A stretch of 11,527 nt of DNA from an uncultured Oscillospiraceae bacterium (GCA_934643765.1 CAKUCT010000041.1:1-11527); one strand, 5' to 3'. Counted from the first letter of the stretch, positions 1 to 6,880 are shown. Notes: generated by a model not told the origin, from the sequence alone. Translations and numbers: made by a program.

Positions 1-131
1 GGATGGAAGTGCGCGCCCTGGCGCAGCCCTATTACCGCGTCATCGGGCTTGTGATGAAAAACCGGGCGCACCTGACACCGGCTGTCCAGAAATTCATGGA
101 GTATCTGCCGTTCCGGGAGACGGCCGAATGA
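1..131 (+). CDS. C-terminal end of a probable LysR-type transcriptional regulator (partial)
   Basis: An open frame (codons starting at base 3) runs into the window from the left and ends at TGA 129-131, giving about 42 visible residues. The pattern, an aromatic pair and 'RVIGLVMKNRAHLTPAV' followed by a short helix (QKFMEYL), resembles the last strand and helix of LysR effector-binding domains, where a phrase such as 'hlspaa..F.eyl' closes the protein. The DNA-binding domain and most of the effector domain lie outside the window, so ligand and targets cannot be inferred. The ATG at 3-5 is probably internal rather than a start, because no ribosome binding site is visible. No terminator is seen between the stop codon and the promoter of the next gene. 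The family call rests on a short tail and could be wrong. Confidence 0.5.
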   Translation, partial: MEVRALAQPYYRVIGLVMKNRAHLTPAVQKFMEYLPFRETAE

Positions 132-164
132 AAGTCCGCCATCTGCGCCTGGGAAAAGTGCCTC

Positions 165-193
165 TTTTCATTTGCGCAAAAATGCAATATAAT
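165..193 (+). promoter_or_regulatory. Candidate sigma-A promoter of the rRNA methyltransferase (and possibly walRK) unit
   Basis: A TATAAT -10 box at 188-193 has a TTTTCA -35 hexamer (4 of 6 consensus bases) at 165-170 with a 17-bp spacer. It lies about 35 bp upstream of the ribosome binding site GAGGAGG at 219-225. A second -35-like TTGCGC at 172-177 is too close to serve this -10. The region is AT-rich compared with its surroundings. The call is from sequence only. Confidence 0.6.
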
Positions 194-233
194 AAAACTG
201 TATCGACATCTTTAGGACGAGGAGGCGGGGAGA

Positions 234-1571
234 TTGATTCCGGAAGCATTTACAAAGCGTATGCAGCGCCTTCTGGGGCAGGAATATGACGCGTTTGCGG
301 AAAGCTTCAACCGGCCCCGCGCCGTGGCGCTGCGGCTGAACCCGCTGAAGACGGACGCGCCGCCTGCGCTGGCGCGGTTTTCTCTGCACCCTGTGCCATG
401 GGAGCCGTGCGGATATTATTATGAAGAGGCGAGCCGGCCGGGGAAGTCTGCCTATCATGAGGCGGGGCTTTATTATCTGCAGGAGGCAAGCGCGATGGCG
501 CCCGTGGCATTGCTTGCGCCAGAGCCCGGCGAGCGGGTTCTGGATTTATGCGCCGCCCCGGGCGGCAAAACCACGCAGATTGCAGGCAGAATGCAGGGCC
601 GCGGCCTTCTTGTCTGCAACGAGATCAACGCCAAGCGTGCAAAGATTCTTGCGTCCAATATCGAGCGGCTCGGCATTTCCAACGCGCTGGTGCTGAACGA
701 GCATCCGCAGAGGCTCTGCGAGCGCTTTGCGGGATATTTTGATAAAATTCTGGTGGACGCGCCGTGCTCCGGCGAAGGGATGTTCCGGAAAGAAGAGGCC
801 GCCGTGACCGACTGGTCAGAGGAAACGGTTCTCATGTGCGCCCGGCGGCAGGCGGAGATTCTGCAGTCCGCCGGTCAGATGCTCCGCCCGGGCGGAAGGC
901 TGGTGTATTCCACGTGCACCTTTGCCCCGGAGGAAAACGAGGGAAGCGTGAGCGCGTTCCTGCGCGCAAATCCGGCGTTTTCTGTGGAAAGAATCGACGC
1001 GCCGTGGTTCGCGCCCGGCCGGCCTGAATGGATAGAAGCGCCCGCGCCGGGGCTGGAATATACGTTCCGCCTCTGGCCGCACAAGCTTTTGGGAGAGGGC
1101 CACTACTGCGCCGTGCTGCGCAAGGCAGGTGACGAGTCAGGCGCGGAAATCGCAGTGGAGCCCGCGGCAAAGGCGCCTGCGGAGCTGGCGGCGTTTTGCC
1201 GCGAGGCGGGTGCAAGTCTTCCTGATGGGAAGATTGTTCTTTTCGGAAAGACTGTCTATCTTTCTCCGGAAGCGCTTCCGAGTCTCAAGGGCCTGCGCGT
1301 GCTGCGCGCGGGACTGGAGCTGGGCGAGGTGCTGAAAAACCGCTTCGGCCCGGCGCACGCCTGGGCGCTGTGGCTGAAAAACGCAAACAATGTTTTTGAT
1401 CTGCAGGAAGGCAGCGATGAAGTGCAAAAATACATGGCAGGTGAGGTTCTGCCGGGGGATCTTTCCGGCTGGACGCTTGTTACGGTCGATGGGCTGAGCC
1501 TTGGCTGGGCCAAGGGCGACGGCAGGGTACTTAAAAATCACTATCCGAAGGCGCTGCGGCGCCCGCTATAA
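234..1571 (+). CDS. rsmF: RsmF/YebU-type 16S rRNA (cytosine-C5) methyltransferase, NOL1/NOP2/Sun family
   Basis: This 445-residue SAM-dependent enzyme methylates C5 of a cytosine in rRNA in the cytoplasm. Visible hallmarks are the SAM-binding motif I at about 102-117 (LDLCAAPGGKTTQIA), motif IV with DAPCSGEGMF and Cys178, and motif VI YSTCTF with the catalytic nucleophile Cys228, followed by PEENE. The N-terminal segment (SFNRPRAVALRLNPLKT, about 24-40) and the C-terminal extension after about residue 300 fit the RNA-binding domains of the RsmF branch rather than RsmB, which carries an N-terminal NusB-like domain. The start is TTG at 234: GAGGAGG at 219-225 sits 8 nt upstream and no better ATG is near. 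Only 16 nt separate its stop from walR, so read-through into the walRK operon is likely. The family is secure; the exact target cytosine is not visible from sequence. Confidence 0.9.
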   Translation: MIPEAFTKRMQRLLGQEYDAFAESFNRPRAVALRLNPLKTDAPPALARFSLHPVPWEPCGYYYEEASRPGKSAYHEAGLYYLQEASAMAPVALLAPEPGERVLDLCAAPGGKTTQIAGRMQGRGLLVCNEINAKRAKILASNIERLGISNALVLNEHPQRLCERFAGYFDKILVDAPCSGEGMFRKEEAAVTDWSEETVLMCARRQAEILQSAGQMLRPGGRLVYSTCTFAPEENEGSVSAFLRANPAFSVERIDAPWFAPGRPEWIEAPAPGLEYTFRLWPHKLLGEGHYCAVLRKAGDESGAEIAVEPAAKAPAELAAFCREAGASLPDGKIVLFGKTVYLSPEALPSLKGLRVLRAGLELGEVLKNRFGPAHAWALWLKNANNVFDLQEGSDEVQKYMAGEVLPGDLSGWTLVTVDGLSLGWAKGDGRVLKNHYPKALRRPL

Positions 1572-1587
1572 AAAGGAGGCATGCTCC

Positions 1588-2292
1588 ATGGAACAGGAAA
1601 AAAAGCGCATTTTAATTGTAGAAGATGAGCGCGCGATTGTGGAAATTCTGAAGTTCAATCTGATGCGCGAGGGCTATGACACGCTGGAGGCGCTGGACGG
1701 CGAGCTGGGGCTGGAACTGGCGCGGACGCAGGATCCGGATCTGATTTTGCTGGACGTGATGCTGCCGAAGATGAACGGCTTTGATATCTGCAAGGCGCTG
1801 CGCGACGCCGGAAGCACAATTCCGATTATCATGCTGACCGCCCGCGAAGAGGAGACTGACAAGGTCTTTGGCTTGGAGGCCGGCGCGGACGACTATATGA
1901 CAAAGCCGTTTTCCATGCGCGAACTGATGGCGCGCGTGCGCGCAAATATCCGCCGCAGAAGTTTGGATCTGGACGCAAAGGCATCGGTCGGGACGCTTTT
2001 GCGGGCCGGTGCGCTCACGATTGAGCCGTCTACCTTCTCCGTCACAAAAGACGGCCAGCCGGTCGATCTGACGCAGAAGGAATATGATCTTCTGATGCAT
2101 CTGATCCGCGAGCGCGGCAAGGTCTTTACGCGCGAGGATCTGATGCAGAAGGTCTGGAACTATGACTATTTCGGCGACATGCGCACTGTGGATGTGACCG
2201 TGCGCCGTCTGCGCGAGAAGATTGAGGACGACCCCGGAAGGCCGCAGTATATTTTGACCAAGCGCGGGGCGGGGTACTATTTTGCGCCATAG
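1588..2292 (+). CDS. walR: OmpR-family response regulator, WalR (YycF/VicR) type
   Basis: A 234-residue response regulator. The receiver domain (about 7-120) shows the acidic pair Glu12/Asp13, phospho-acceptor Asp56 (LILLDVMLP), switch residue Thr84 (MLTARE) and Lys106 (MTKPF). The C-terminal OmpR winged helix (about 135-234) ends with the classic YDYFGDMRTVDV, RRLREKIEDD and KRGAGYYF segments. In WalRK systems the phosphorylated protein controls cell-wall hydrolase and wall-homeostasis genes. The start at ATG 1588 is set by AAAGGAGG at 1572-1579, 8 nt upstream; an ATG at 1581 is out of frame. Downstream are a cognate kinase and yycH/yycI-like genes, which is why WalR is preferred over PhoP/PhoB, although the protein alone cannot separate these. 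The stop is followed after 4 nt by the hairpin element at 2297-2496. Confidence 0.85.
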   Translation: MEQEKKRILIVEDERAIVEILKFNLMREGYDTLEALDGELGLELARTQDPDLILLDVMLPKMNGFDICKALRDAGSTIPIIMLTAREEETDKVFGLEAGADDYMTKPFSMRELMARVRANIRRRSLDLDAKASVGTLLRAGALTIEPSTFSVTKDGQPVDLTQKEYDLLMHLIRERGKVFTREDLMQKVWNYDYFGDMRTVDVTVRRLREKIEDDPGRPQYILTKRGAGYYFAP

Positions 2293-2296
2293 ACGC

Positions 2297-2496
2297 TTCG
2301 GGAAAGACCAGTCTTTCCCGAATAGAATGCGGCTTGACTGCGTGCATAATTTTGGCCCAAAGGGCCAAAATTCCACACTTGCAAGCCGTAAAGAGTTTTT
2401 TTCGACGTACACGCCGCCGAAAAAAACAGATTTCTATTCCGTTTTGCGCCAGCGGGCGCAAAACTCTGCGAGGCAGAAATGATAAGAGTCTGAAAG
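2297..2496 (+). repeat. Four-hairpin structured intergenic element, copy 1 (walR-walK gap)
   Basis: The 216-bp walR-walK gap is almost filled by four successive hairpins with perfect stems. H1 is 2297-2308 with 2311-2322 (12 bp, stem TTCGGGAAAGAC). H2 is 2348-2358 with 2362-2372 (11 bp, AATTTTGGCCC, loop AAA). H3 is 2395-2404 with 2418-2427 (10 bp, GTTTTTTTCG, 13-nt loop ACGTACACGCCGC). H4 is 2441-2450 with 2455-2464 (10 bp, GTTTTGCGCC, loop AGCG). A further 9-bp stem including a G-U pair (2328-2336 with 2382-2390) can enclose H2. After H4 come a conserved box AACTCTGCGAGGC (2462-2474) and CTGAAAG (2490-2496), whose tail overlaps the walK ribosome binding site. The same architecture recurs at 10907-11102 in reverse orientation. 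No hairpin has a U-tract, so these are not ordinary terminators. It may be a structured RNA in the walRK transcript or a hairpin-type repeat; I do not recognise a named family. Confidence 0.8.
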
Positions 2497-2508
2497 GAGG
2501 GCGGGGCT

Positions 2509-4263
2509 ATGCGGTCTCTTCGCACGAAACTGGTTATGATCATGGTCATCCTGATTCTGGCCCTGATGTGTGTCATCGGCGCGTTTTTGATCAATGGCGT
2601 TGGTAATTTCTACATTTCCCAGTTTTATGAGCAGATGGAAAAGACGTTCTCGCCCGAATTCATTACGCAGCTGCAGCGCCTGCCCGGCCAGGAGGCGGAC
2701 GCGCCGGAGCGGATGAAAGAGCTTTTGATGGCGCAGGCGGGCCTTGGTATTGATATTGCCACGCGCAATGTCTACATTCTCGATCAGAACGGCGAGGTGC
2801 TGGCCAGCTCCGACCAGACAGACAGCGTCAGCATGACCGAAAACCTTCTGACGGCCATGAACGGCGAAGTGGGGCAGGAGGGCTCGATCACGAGTTCTTA
2901 TATGGATTTGGCTGTGCCCATCGTCTCGCAGGAGGGAACGTACATTGTCTATATTTTAGACAGCCGCGCGACGGTTGACGCGCTGACAAGCGAGTTGTTT
3001 TCCATCATTTTAAGCGCGCTTGGCCTTGGCCTTGTGATCTGCGTGGTGCTCTCGTTCCTGCTGGCGCAGATTCTCATCACGCCCATCCGCGCCCTCACGC
3101 TCGGCACGCGGCAGGTCGCCGCGGGCGATTTTTCCCAGCGCATCGAAGTCGAGGGCCAGGACGAAATCGGCGTTCTGACGCGGAACTTCAACCACATGGC
3201 AAAGGTTCTGCAAGATACGATCTCCGAGGCGGAAAATGAACGCAACAAGCTCTCCACGCTATTTTTGCATATGACAGACGGCGTTGTCGCCTTCTCGGCT
3301 GCCGGCAATCTCATTCACTGCAACCCCGCGGCCACGCAGATGCTGGCAAGACCGCTGGACCCGACGACGACCTTTGATGAGCTCTTTGCCGACCAGGCGG
3401 AGCTCGATACGCTGCTGACCTTAAAGCGGCCGCAGTACTTAGAGGCGCAGAAGACGGCAGGCGACCGCGAGCTGGAGCTGTTCATGGCTCCGTTCTCGTC
3501 TGACCAGACACAGGGCGGCGCGCTTGTTGTCATCCATGACGTGACCGAGCAGCGCAAGAGCGAGCAGTCCCGGCGCGAGTTTGTGGCAAATGTGTCGCAT
3601 GAGCTGCGCACGCCGCTGACGAATATCAAATCCTACGCCGAGACGATTGTCTCCGCCGGAGACGATCTGCCGCGCGAGCTGCACGATAATTTTATGGGTG
3701 TCATCATCAATGAGGCCGACCGTATGACCCGTATTGTCCAGGATCTTCTGACGCTCAGCAAGATCGACTACGGCAAGATGGAGATGAATATCTCAAGATT
3801 CTCGTTTGCCAAGGCGATTACAAACGTCTATGAGGCGGCGAAGCTCAACGCCGAGCAGAACCACCACCATACAATTACCCTGACCTGCGAGGAAAACATT
3901 CCGGATGTGCTTGGAGACCGCGAGCGCATTGAGCAGGTGGTCATGAACATCGTTTCCAACGCGATCAAGTACACGCCGGACGGCGGCAAAATTGAAATTT
4001 ATGCGGGCTCGAGCGGAAAATCCGTCTTTGTCCGTGTGACGGACAACGGCATTGGCATTCCGGAAAAGGACTTGCCGCGGCTGTTTGAGCGGTTCTACCG
4101 CGTCGACAAAGCGCGTTCGCGCGAGTCCGGCGGCACGGGACTCGGCCTTTCCATCGCGCGAGAGATTCTCTCGCAGCACAAGGGTGAGATTAAAATCGAC
4201 TCTGTTTACGGCGAGGGCACCGATGTGCGCATCACCCTTCCCGCCGCGCCGAGTGCGCGCTGA
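2509..4263 (+). CDS. walK: Sensor histidine kinase, WalK (YycG/VicK) type
   Basis: A 584-residue membrane kinase, the presumed phosphodonor for WalR. Domains in order: TM1 about 7-29, an extracytoplasmic sensor about 30-163, TM2 about 165-189, HAMP about 190-242, a cytoplasmic PAS about 248-345, HisKA with the H-box NVSHELRTPL and phospho-acceptor His364, and HATPase_c about 465-580. The ATPase domain shows the N-box Asn484 (NIVSNAIKYTP), G1 DNGIGIP (from Asp512), the F-box RLFERFYR and G2 GGTGLGLS. The length is close to the roughly 600 residues usual for WalK. The start at ATG 2509 is preceded by AAAGGAGG at 2493-2500. PhoR has a similar architecture, but the yycH/yycI-like genes directly downstream favour WalK. 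It is separated from walR by the hairpin element, which could make their expression unequal. The stop lies 29 nt before the yycH-like gene. Confidence 0.85.
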   Translation: MRSLRTKLVMIMVILILALMCVIGAFLINGVGNFYISQFYEQMEKTFSPEFITQLQRLPGQEADAPERMKELLMAQAGLGIDIATRNVYILDQNGEVLASSDQTDSVSMTENLLTAMNGEVGQEGSITSSYMDLAVPIVSQEGTYIVYILDSRATVDALTSELFSIILSALGLGLVICVVLSFLLAQILITPIRALTLGTRQVAAGDFSQRIEVEGQDEIGVLTRNFNHMAKVLQDTISEAENERNKLSTLFLHMTDGVVAFSAAGNLIHCNPAATQMLARPLDPTTTFDELFADQAELDTLLTLKRPQYLEAQKTAGDRELELFMAPFSSDQTQGGALVVIHDVTEQRKSEQSRREFVANVSHELRTPLTNIKSYAETIVSAGDDLPRELHDNFMGVIINEADRMTRIVQDLLTLSKIDYGKMEMNISRFSFAKAITNVYEAAKLNAEQNHHHTITLTCEENIPDVLGDRERIEQVVMNIVSNAIKYTPDGGKIEIYAGSSGKSVFVRVTDNGIGIPEKDLPRLFERFYRVDKARSRESGGTGLGLSIAREILSQHKGEIKIDSVYGEGTDVRITLPAAPSAR

Positions 4264-4292
4264 AGAAAACCCATCAGAAAGGAGGCGCAGGC

Positions 4293-5564
4293 ATGCGAAA
4301 ATTACTGGAGCTTGGAAAAGATATCCTGATTGTCCTTCTGACGCTTGTCATTCTGTGCCTGCTGCTTCTGGCGCTGCCGGCAAAGACGGTAACCGATACG
4401 CCATGGTTGGCGGGGCTTCTGCGGCCGGTGGCGTCGGTGTTCGGCCTGAGCCAGGCAGAACTCACCTATACGCCGATGGCCGCGGCACAAAGCGTCACGG
4501 ACGCGGCGCAGCCGGTTGCGATTTCGGTGCGCAATCCCGCCGGACGCACGAGTTTTCAATACGATTTTTCTTCGCTGGATGCGGTGTTTGAGCAGCTCGG
4601 CGCCTCGTTTGCACAGGCGCTGGAGACGGCCGGAGAGCCGGAGCGTGTCTCCTTCAGCGCGCTGCATGCGGCGCTCGGCGTGACGGGCGTCGCCTTCCGC
4701 TACCCGGGCGAGCTTGCGCCGCAGCTGGTTGCTTCGTGGCTCAACGTGCAGACGGAGCTGGAGCAGAGCGCACAGTGGTACCTGCTGGCCGCGGAAGACG
4801 GCGGCGTCCGGCTCTATCTGGCTGCGGACACGGTCTATGCCTGCCAGACACAGCTGAGCGCGGAGACGCTTGAGCAGCTGCTGCAGAGCTATACGCCGGA
4901 CGGCAGCTTCTTTGCCGCGGAGGATACGACTGGCCGGTTTTCCAGCGTGCAGGATCTGTGCCTGATTCCGGCGCAGACGCCGCAGGTTTATACGGCGTCA
5001 TCCGCCAATCCGTGCGACGCGCGCTTCTGCAACGCCCTTGCAACTTCACTGGGCTTCAATCCATACGGCGACGCGCGCTATACCGATGACGCCGGGAACA
5101 CCAGCTTTACAGAGACGGGCTATCTTCTGCGGATTTTCTCGTCCGGCCGGCTGAGCCTGAAATCAGACGGCCAGAGCTCCCGCTTCCAGGCTGCTTCCGC
5201 GCAGCAGGAAGATCTGGTGGAGCGGGCGCGCTCGCTTCTGAGCACCATGGCAGGCGGATTGATGGGCGACGCTAGACTGTATCTGACGTCCGTCTATGAA
5301 AGCGGCGGACAGACAATCTGTACCTTTGATTATTATCTGCATGCGCTGCCTGTGACGCTCTCCGGCGGCCACGCGGCGGAGGTCCGTTTTTCCGGCACCT
5401 CCGTTGTGCAGGCAGAGCTGCAGCTGAAGACCTATACGCTTGACACGCATACGCTGCCCGTTCTGCCGGCCGCGCAGGCGGCGGCCATCGTCCCATACGG
5501 TGATGCGCTGCAGCTGGTCTACCGCGACAGCGGCACGCAGCTCGATGCCGGTTGGCAGTCTTAA
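4293..5564 (+). CDS. yycH: YycH-like membrane-anchored regulator of the WalRK system
   Basis: A 423-residue protein with a short basic N-terminus and one strong transmembrane segment at about 11-31 (LIVLLTLVILCLLLLALPA), followed by a roughly 390-residue extracytoplasmic part. No catalytic motif is visible. Position (third after walR and walK), topology and length fit YycH, which with YycI contacts WalK at the membrane and modulates its activity in Bacillales. Sequence conservation of this family is low across Clostridia, so the name rests mostly on context. ATG 4293 follows AAAGGAGG at 4278-4285, 29 nt after the walK stop, so translation and transcription are probably linked. The outer domain carries several cysteines, including a CDARFC pair, which could form a disulfide; this is inference. 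Codon usage and GC resemble the neighbours. Confidence 0.6.
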   Translation: MRKLLELGKDILIVLLTLVILCLLLLALPAKTVTDTPWLAGLLRPVASVFGLSQAELTYTPMAAAQSVTDAAQPVAISVRNPAGRTSFQYDFSSLDAVFEQLGASFAQALETAGEPERVSFSALHAALGVTGVAFRYPGELAPQLVASWLNVQTELEQSAQWYLLAAEDGGVRLYLAADTVYACQTQLSAETLEQLLQSYTPDGSFFAAEDTTGRFSSVQDLCLIPAQTPQVYTASSANPCDARFCNALATSLGFNPYGDARYTDDAGNTSFTETGYLLRIFSSGRLSLKSDGQSSRFQAASAQQEDLVERARSLLSTMAGGLMGDARLYLTSVYESGGQTICTFDYYLHALPVTLSGGHAAEVRFSGTSVVQAELQLKTYTLDTHTLPVLPAAQAAAIVPYGDALQLVYRDSGTQLDAGWQS

Positions 5565-5614
5565 AGAAAATCCTGTCAGATTTCATATTCTGATATACGA
5601 AAGGAGGCCGGAAG

Positions 5615-6445
5615 ATGTCTGTTTCCAAGATTAAAAATCTGATTTTGCTGATTTTGCTGCTGGCGGTGGCATGCCTGCTTCCGGCCGTGGTTCCGACGCA
5701 AGCGGCCAGAATCAACAGTGAAAAAGCCATGCATGAAAAGCTGGCGGAACTCTATGCGTCCTATGGTCTGGATGTGGATGCGGACAGCCTTCCGGCCAGC
5801 GCGACCCTTTACACCATCGAACTCTCGGAGCCTGACGGCGCTGCGGCAGTCCAGGCGCTGCTCGGAAGCGGCGCTGCGCTACAGCAGGATGCGTCTACAA
5901 GCTTTGTTTCCATCTACGCCGCAGGCGGCAGCCAGCTCAGTCTCAGCCGCAGTGGGAGCTTGTCTGCCCGACTCGAGGGGCAGGGAGAAAGCCGCGACCT
6001 GCTGCGGACGACCAAACGGCTCCTGCGCGCGATGGATTTTGAGGTGGCTGAAATTTCAGACCCGGCGCGCGAGGCAGCGGGTGTGTACTGTGTCAGCGCA
6101 GTGCAGGGATTGCTGGGCGTTCCGGTGTTTGAAAGCGCGCTTGTTTTTACGTACCGCAACGACGTGCTTTACAGCGTGGACGGGACATACTATCCCGCGG
6201 CGGATGTGGTGCGTACATCGCAGGAGCCGTGCATTTCGTGCGCCGACGCGCTGGTGGCGCTGCTTGCAAGCCGGGACCAGCTCGGCTGGGTCGGCGGTCA
6301 GATTACCGCCGTGACACAGGGCTATATCCATTCAGAGACAGCCTCATCCGCAATGCGCTTTGTGCCGGTCTGGCGGATTGACACGGACGCTGGCTCGTTC
6401 TATGTCAACGGTATGACGCGCGAGGTGCGGCAGATTGCAGCGTGA
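5615..6445 (+). CDS. yycI: YycI-like membrane-anchored regulator of the WalRK system
   Basis: A 276-residue protein with an N-terminal membrane anchor (about 9-29, rich in Leu/Ile/Val) and an outer domain. The C-terminal third has the layout typical of YycI/YycH C-terminal domains: a strand pair ending in YSVDGTYYP, a helix with CADALVALL, then RFVPVWRIDTDAGSFYVNG, where a 'P.W.I.t..G.yyVN' phrase is characteristic. The presumed role is binding to YycH and WalK in the membrane to tune the kinase. ATG 5615 follows AAAGGAGG (5600-5607), and the gap from yycH is 50 nt, so it is the likely last gene of the walRK operon. A CxxC pair (Cys206, Cys209) in the outer domain is unusual for this role. 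The next gene is murA; walJ/yycJ and htrA, which follow in many Bacilli, are not present here. Confidence 0.6.
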   Translation: MSVSKIKNLILLILLLAVACLLPAVVPTQAARINSEKAMHEKLAELYASYGLDVDADSLPASATLYTIELSEPDGAAAVQALLGSGAALQQDASTSFVSIYAAGGSQLSLSRSGSLSARLEGQGESRDLLRTTKRLLRAMDFEVAEISDPAREAAGVYCVSAVQGLLGVPVFESALVFTYRNDVLYSVDGTYYPAADVVRTSQEPCISCADALVALLASRDQLGWVGGQITAVTQGYIHSETASSAMRFVPVWRIDTDAGSFYVNGMTREVRQIAA

Positions 6446-6460
6446 ATCGACACACGCTGC
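6437..6460 (+). terminator. Hairpin overlapping the yycI stop codon (weak terminator candidate)
   Basis: GCAGCGTG (6437-6444) pairs perfectly with CACGCTGC (6453-6460) across an 8-nt loop, and the stop codon lies inside the 5' arm and loop. No U-tract follows, so at best it is a 3'-end protecting or inefficient terminator structure at the end of the walRK operon. Confidence 0.3.
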
Positions 6461-6492
6461 GCCGATTCTGGAAAATGTGACAAAAGAAATCC

Positions 6493-6657
6493 TAAGGCAA
6501 CACCGCACATATGCCGGCGCGCTTCACCGGACCTTTTGCCCCAATTCTGCGATTTGAAAAACTTGAAATACACAAAGTATGTCTGCGTTTTTCAAATCTT
6601 GCCTTGAGGCAAAATCTCTCTGTGAATCTGCTTGACAAATTGCGCGGTGCTACCTTA
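6493..6657. mobile_element. MITE-like long inverted-repeat element between yycI and murA
   Basis: The two ends are imperfect terminal inverted repeats of 14 bp: TAAGGCAACACCGC (6493-6506) and GCGGTGCTACCTTA (6644-6657), 12 of 14 positions pairing. The inversion continues inward. TTTTGCCCCAA (6534-6544) faces TTGAGGCAAAA (6604-6614) with one mismatch, and GATTTGAAAAAC (6551-6562) faces GTTTTTCAAATC (6587-6598) perfectly. The result is a roughly 70-nt arm on each side of a 24-nt loop. There is no coding capacity. The ends begin and finish with TA, compatible with a TA target-site element such as an IS630/mariner-derived MITE, but no longer target duplication is visible. It could instead be a large RNA hairpin. 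Its right end supplies a -35 box facing murA. Confidence 0.6.
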
Positions 6658-6660
6658 AAT
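6632..6660 (+). promoter_or_regulatory. Candidate outward promoter at the right edge of the MITE-like element
   Basis: A consensus -35 TTGACA (6632-6637) lies 17 bp from TTAAAT (6655-6660, 4 of 6 -10 bases). The -35 lies inside the inverted-repeat element and the -10 spans its last bases and the flank. It points at murA, about 225 bp away. The geometry is ideal but the -10 is weak. Confidence 0.4.
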
Positions 6661-6698
6661 TTTTATTAAGATTTTTGTTCCCGAATTGTCATTTTTCC

Positions 6699-6727
6699 TT
6701 TACATTCTGCGGCCGGTGTGGTATCCT
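6699..6727 (+). promoter_or_regulatory. Candidate sigma-A extended -10 promoter of murA
   Basis: TTTACA (6699-6704, 5 of 6) and TATCCT (6722-6727, 4 of 6) are separated by exactly 17 bp. A TG dinucleotide one base upstream of the -10 gives an extended -10 element. Transcription would start near 6734, leaving a leader of about 150 nt before murA. Confidence 0.6.
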
Positions 6728-6733
6728 TAGACT

Positions 6734-6880
6734 TGCGTGGTGTGAATTGGCACCATTACTTCTGACGTTTCAGGAAATACTCATAGCGTCAGCCGATTAT
6801 GCCAGACAACAAAGAAGTCGGGCGTTGTTCGGGCGCGGAAAGCGAAAAGCGCCGCGTCAGCTGACGCTTCGAAGAGGGAT
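6734..6880 (+). other. murA leader with complementary hexamer repeats
   Basis: This stretch has no credible gene. It carries CTGACG at 6762-6767 and 6861-6866 and its complement CGTCAG at 6787-6792 and 6855-6860. The last pair forms a perfect 14-bp palindrome (GCGTCAGCTGACGC, 6854-6867) ending about 7 nt before the murA ribosome binding site. Alternative hairpins are therefore possible. It does not match a riboswitch class that I recognise. Confidence 0.35.
6874..6879 (+). promoter_or_regulatory. Ribosome binding site deciding the murA start
   Basis: AGAGGG around 6873-6878 lies 8 nt from TTG 6887 but only 2 nt from the in-frame TTG 6881. This favours 6887 as the initiation codon. Confidence 0.55.

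Noticed and set aside
2297..2322. H1 as a simple intrinsic terminator of walR
   Set aside because: No U-tract follows on either strand and three more hairpins of the same plan follow it, so a plain terminator does not explain it.
2297..2496. IS200/IS605-type end hairpins, HEARO/OMEGA RNA or REP sequences
   Set aside because: No TnpA/TnpB gene or remnant lies nearby, and the four-hairpin plan with conserved loops and variable stems does not match those as I know them; a genome-wide search would be needed to exclude a REP-like origin.
2126..2606. Several open frames of 66-111 codons over the walR-walK gap on both strands
   Set aside because: They run through the hairpin arms, lack ribosome binding sites and overlap the ends of certain genes; the gap is explained by inverted repeats.
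5615..5680. Possible lipoprotein signal in the yycI-like protein (Cys20 in AVAC)
   Set aside because: The -3 residue is not the usual Leu/Val/Ile and the hydrophobic stretch continues past the Cys, so a plain membrane anchor is more likely.
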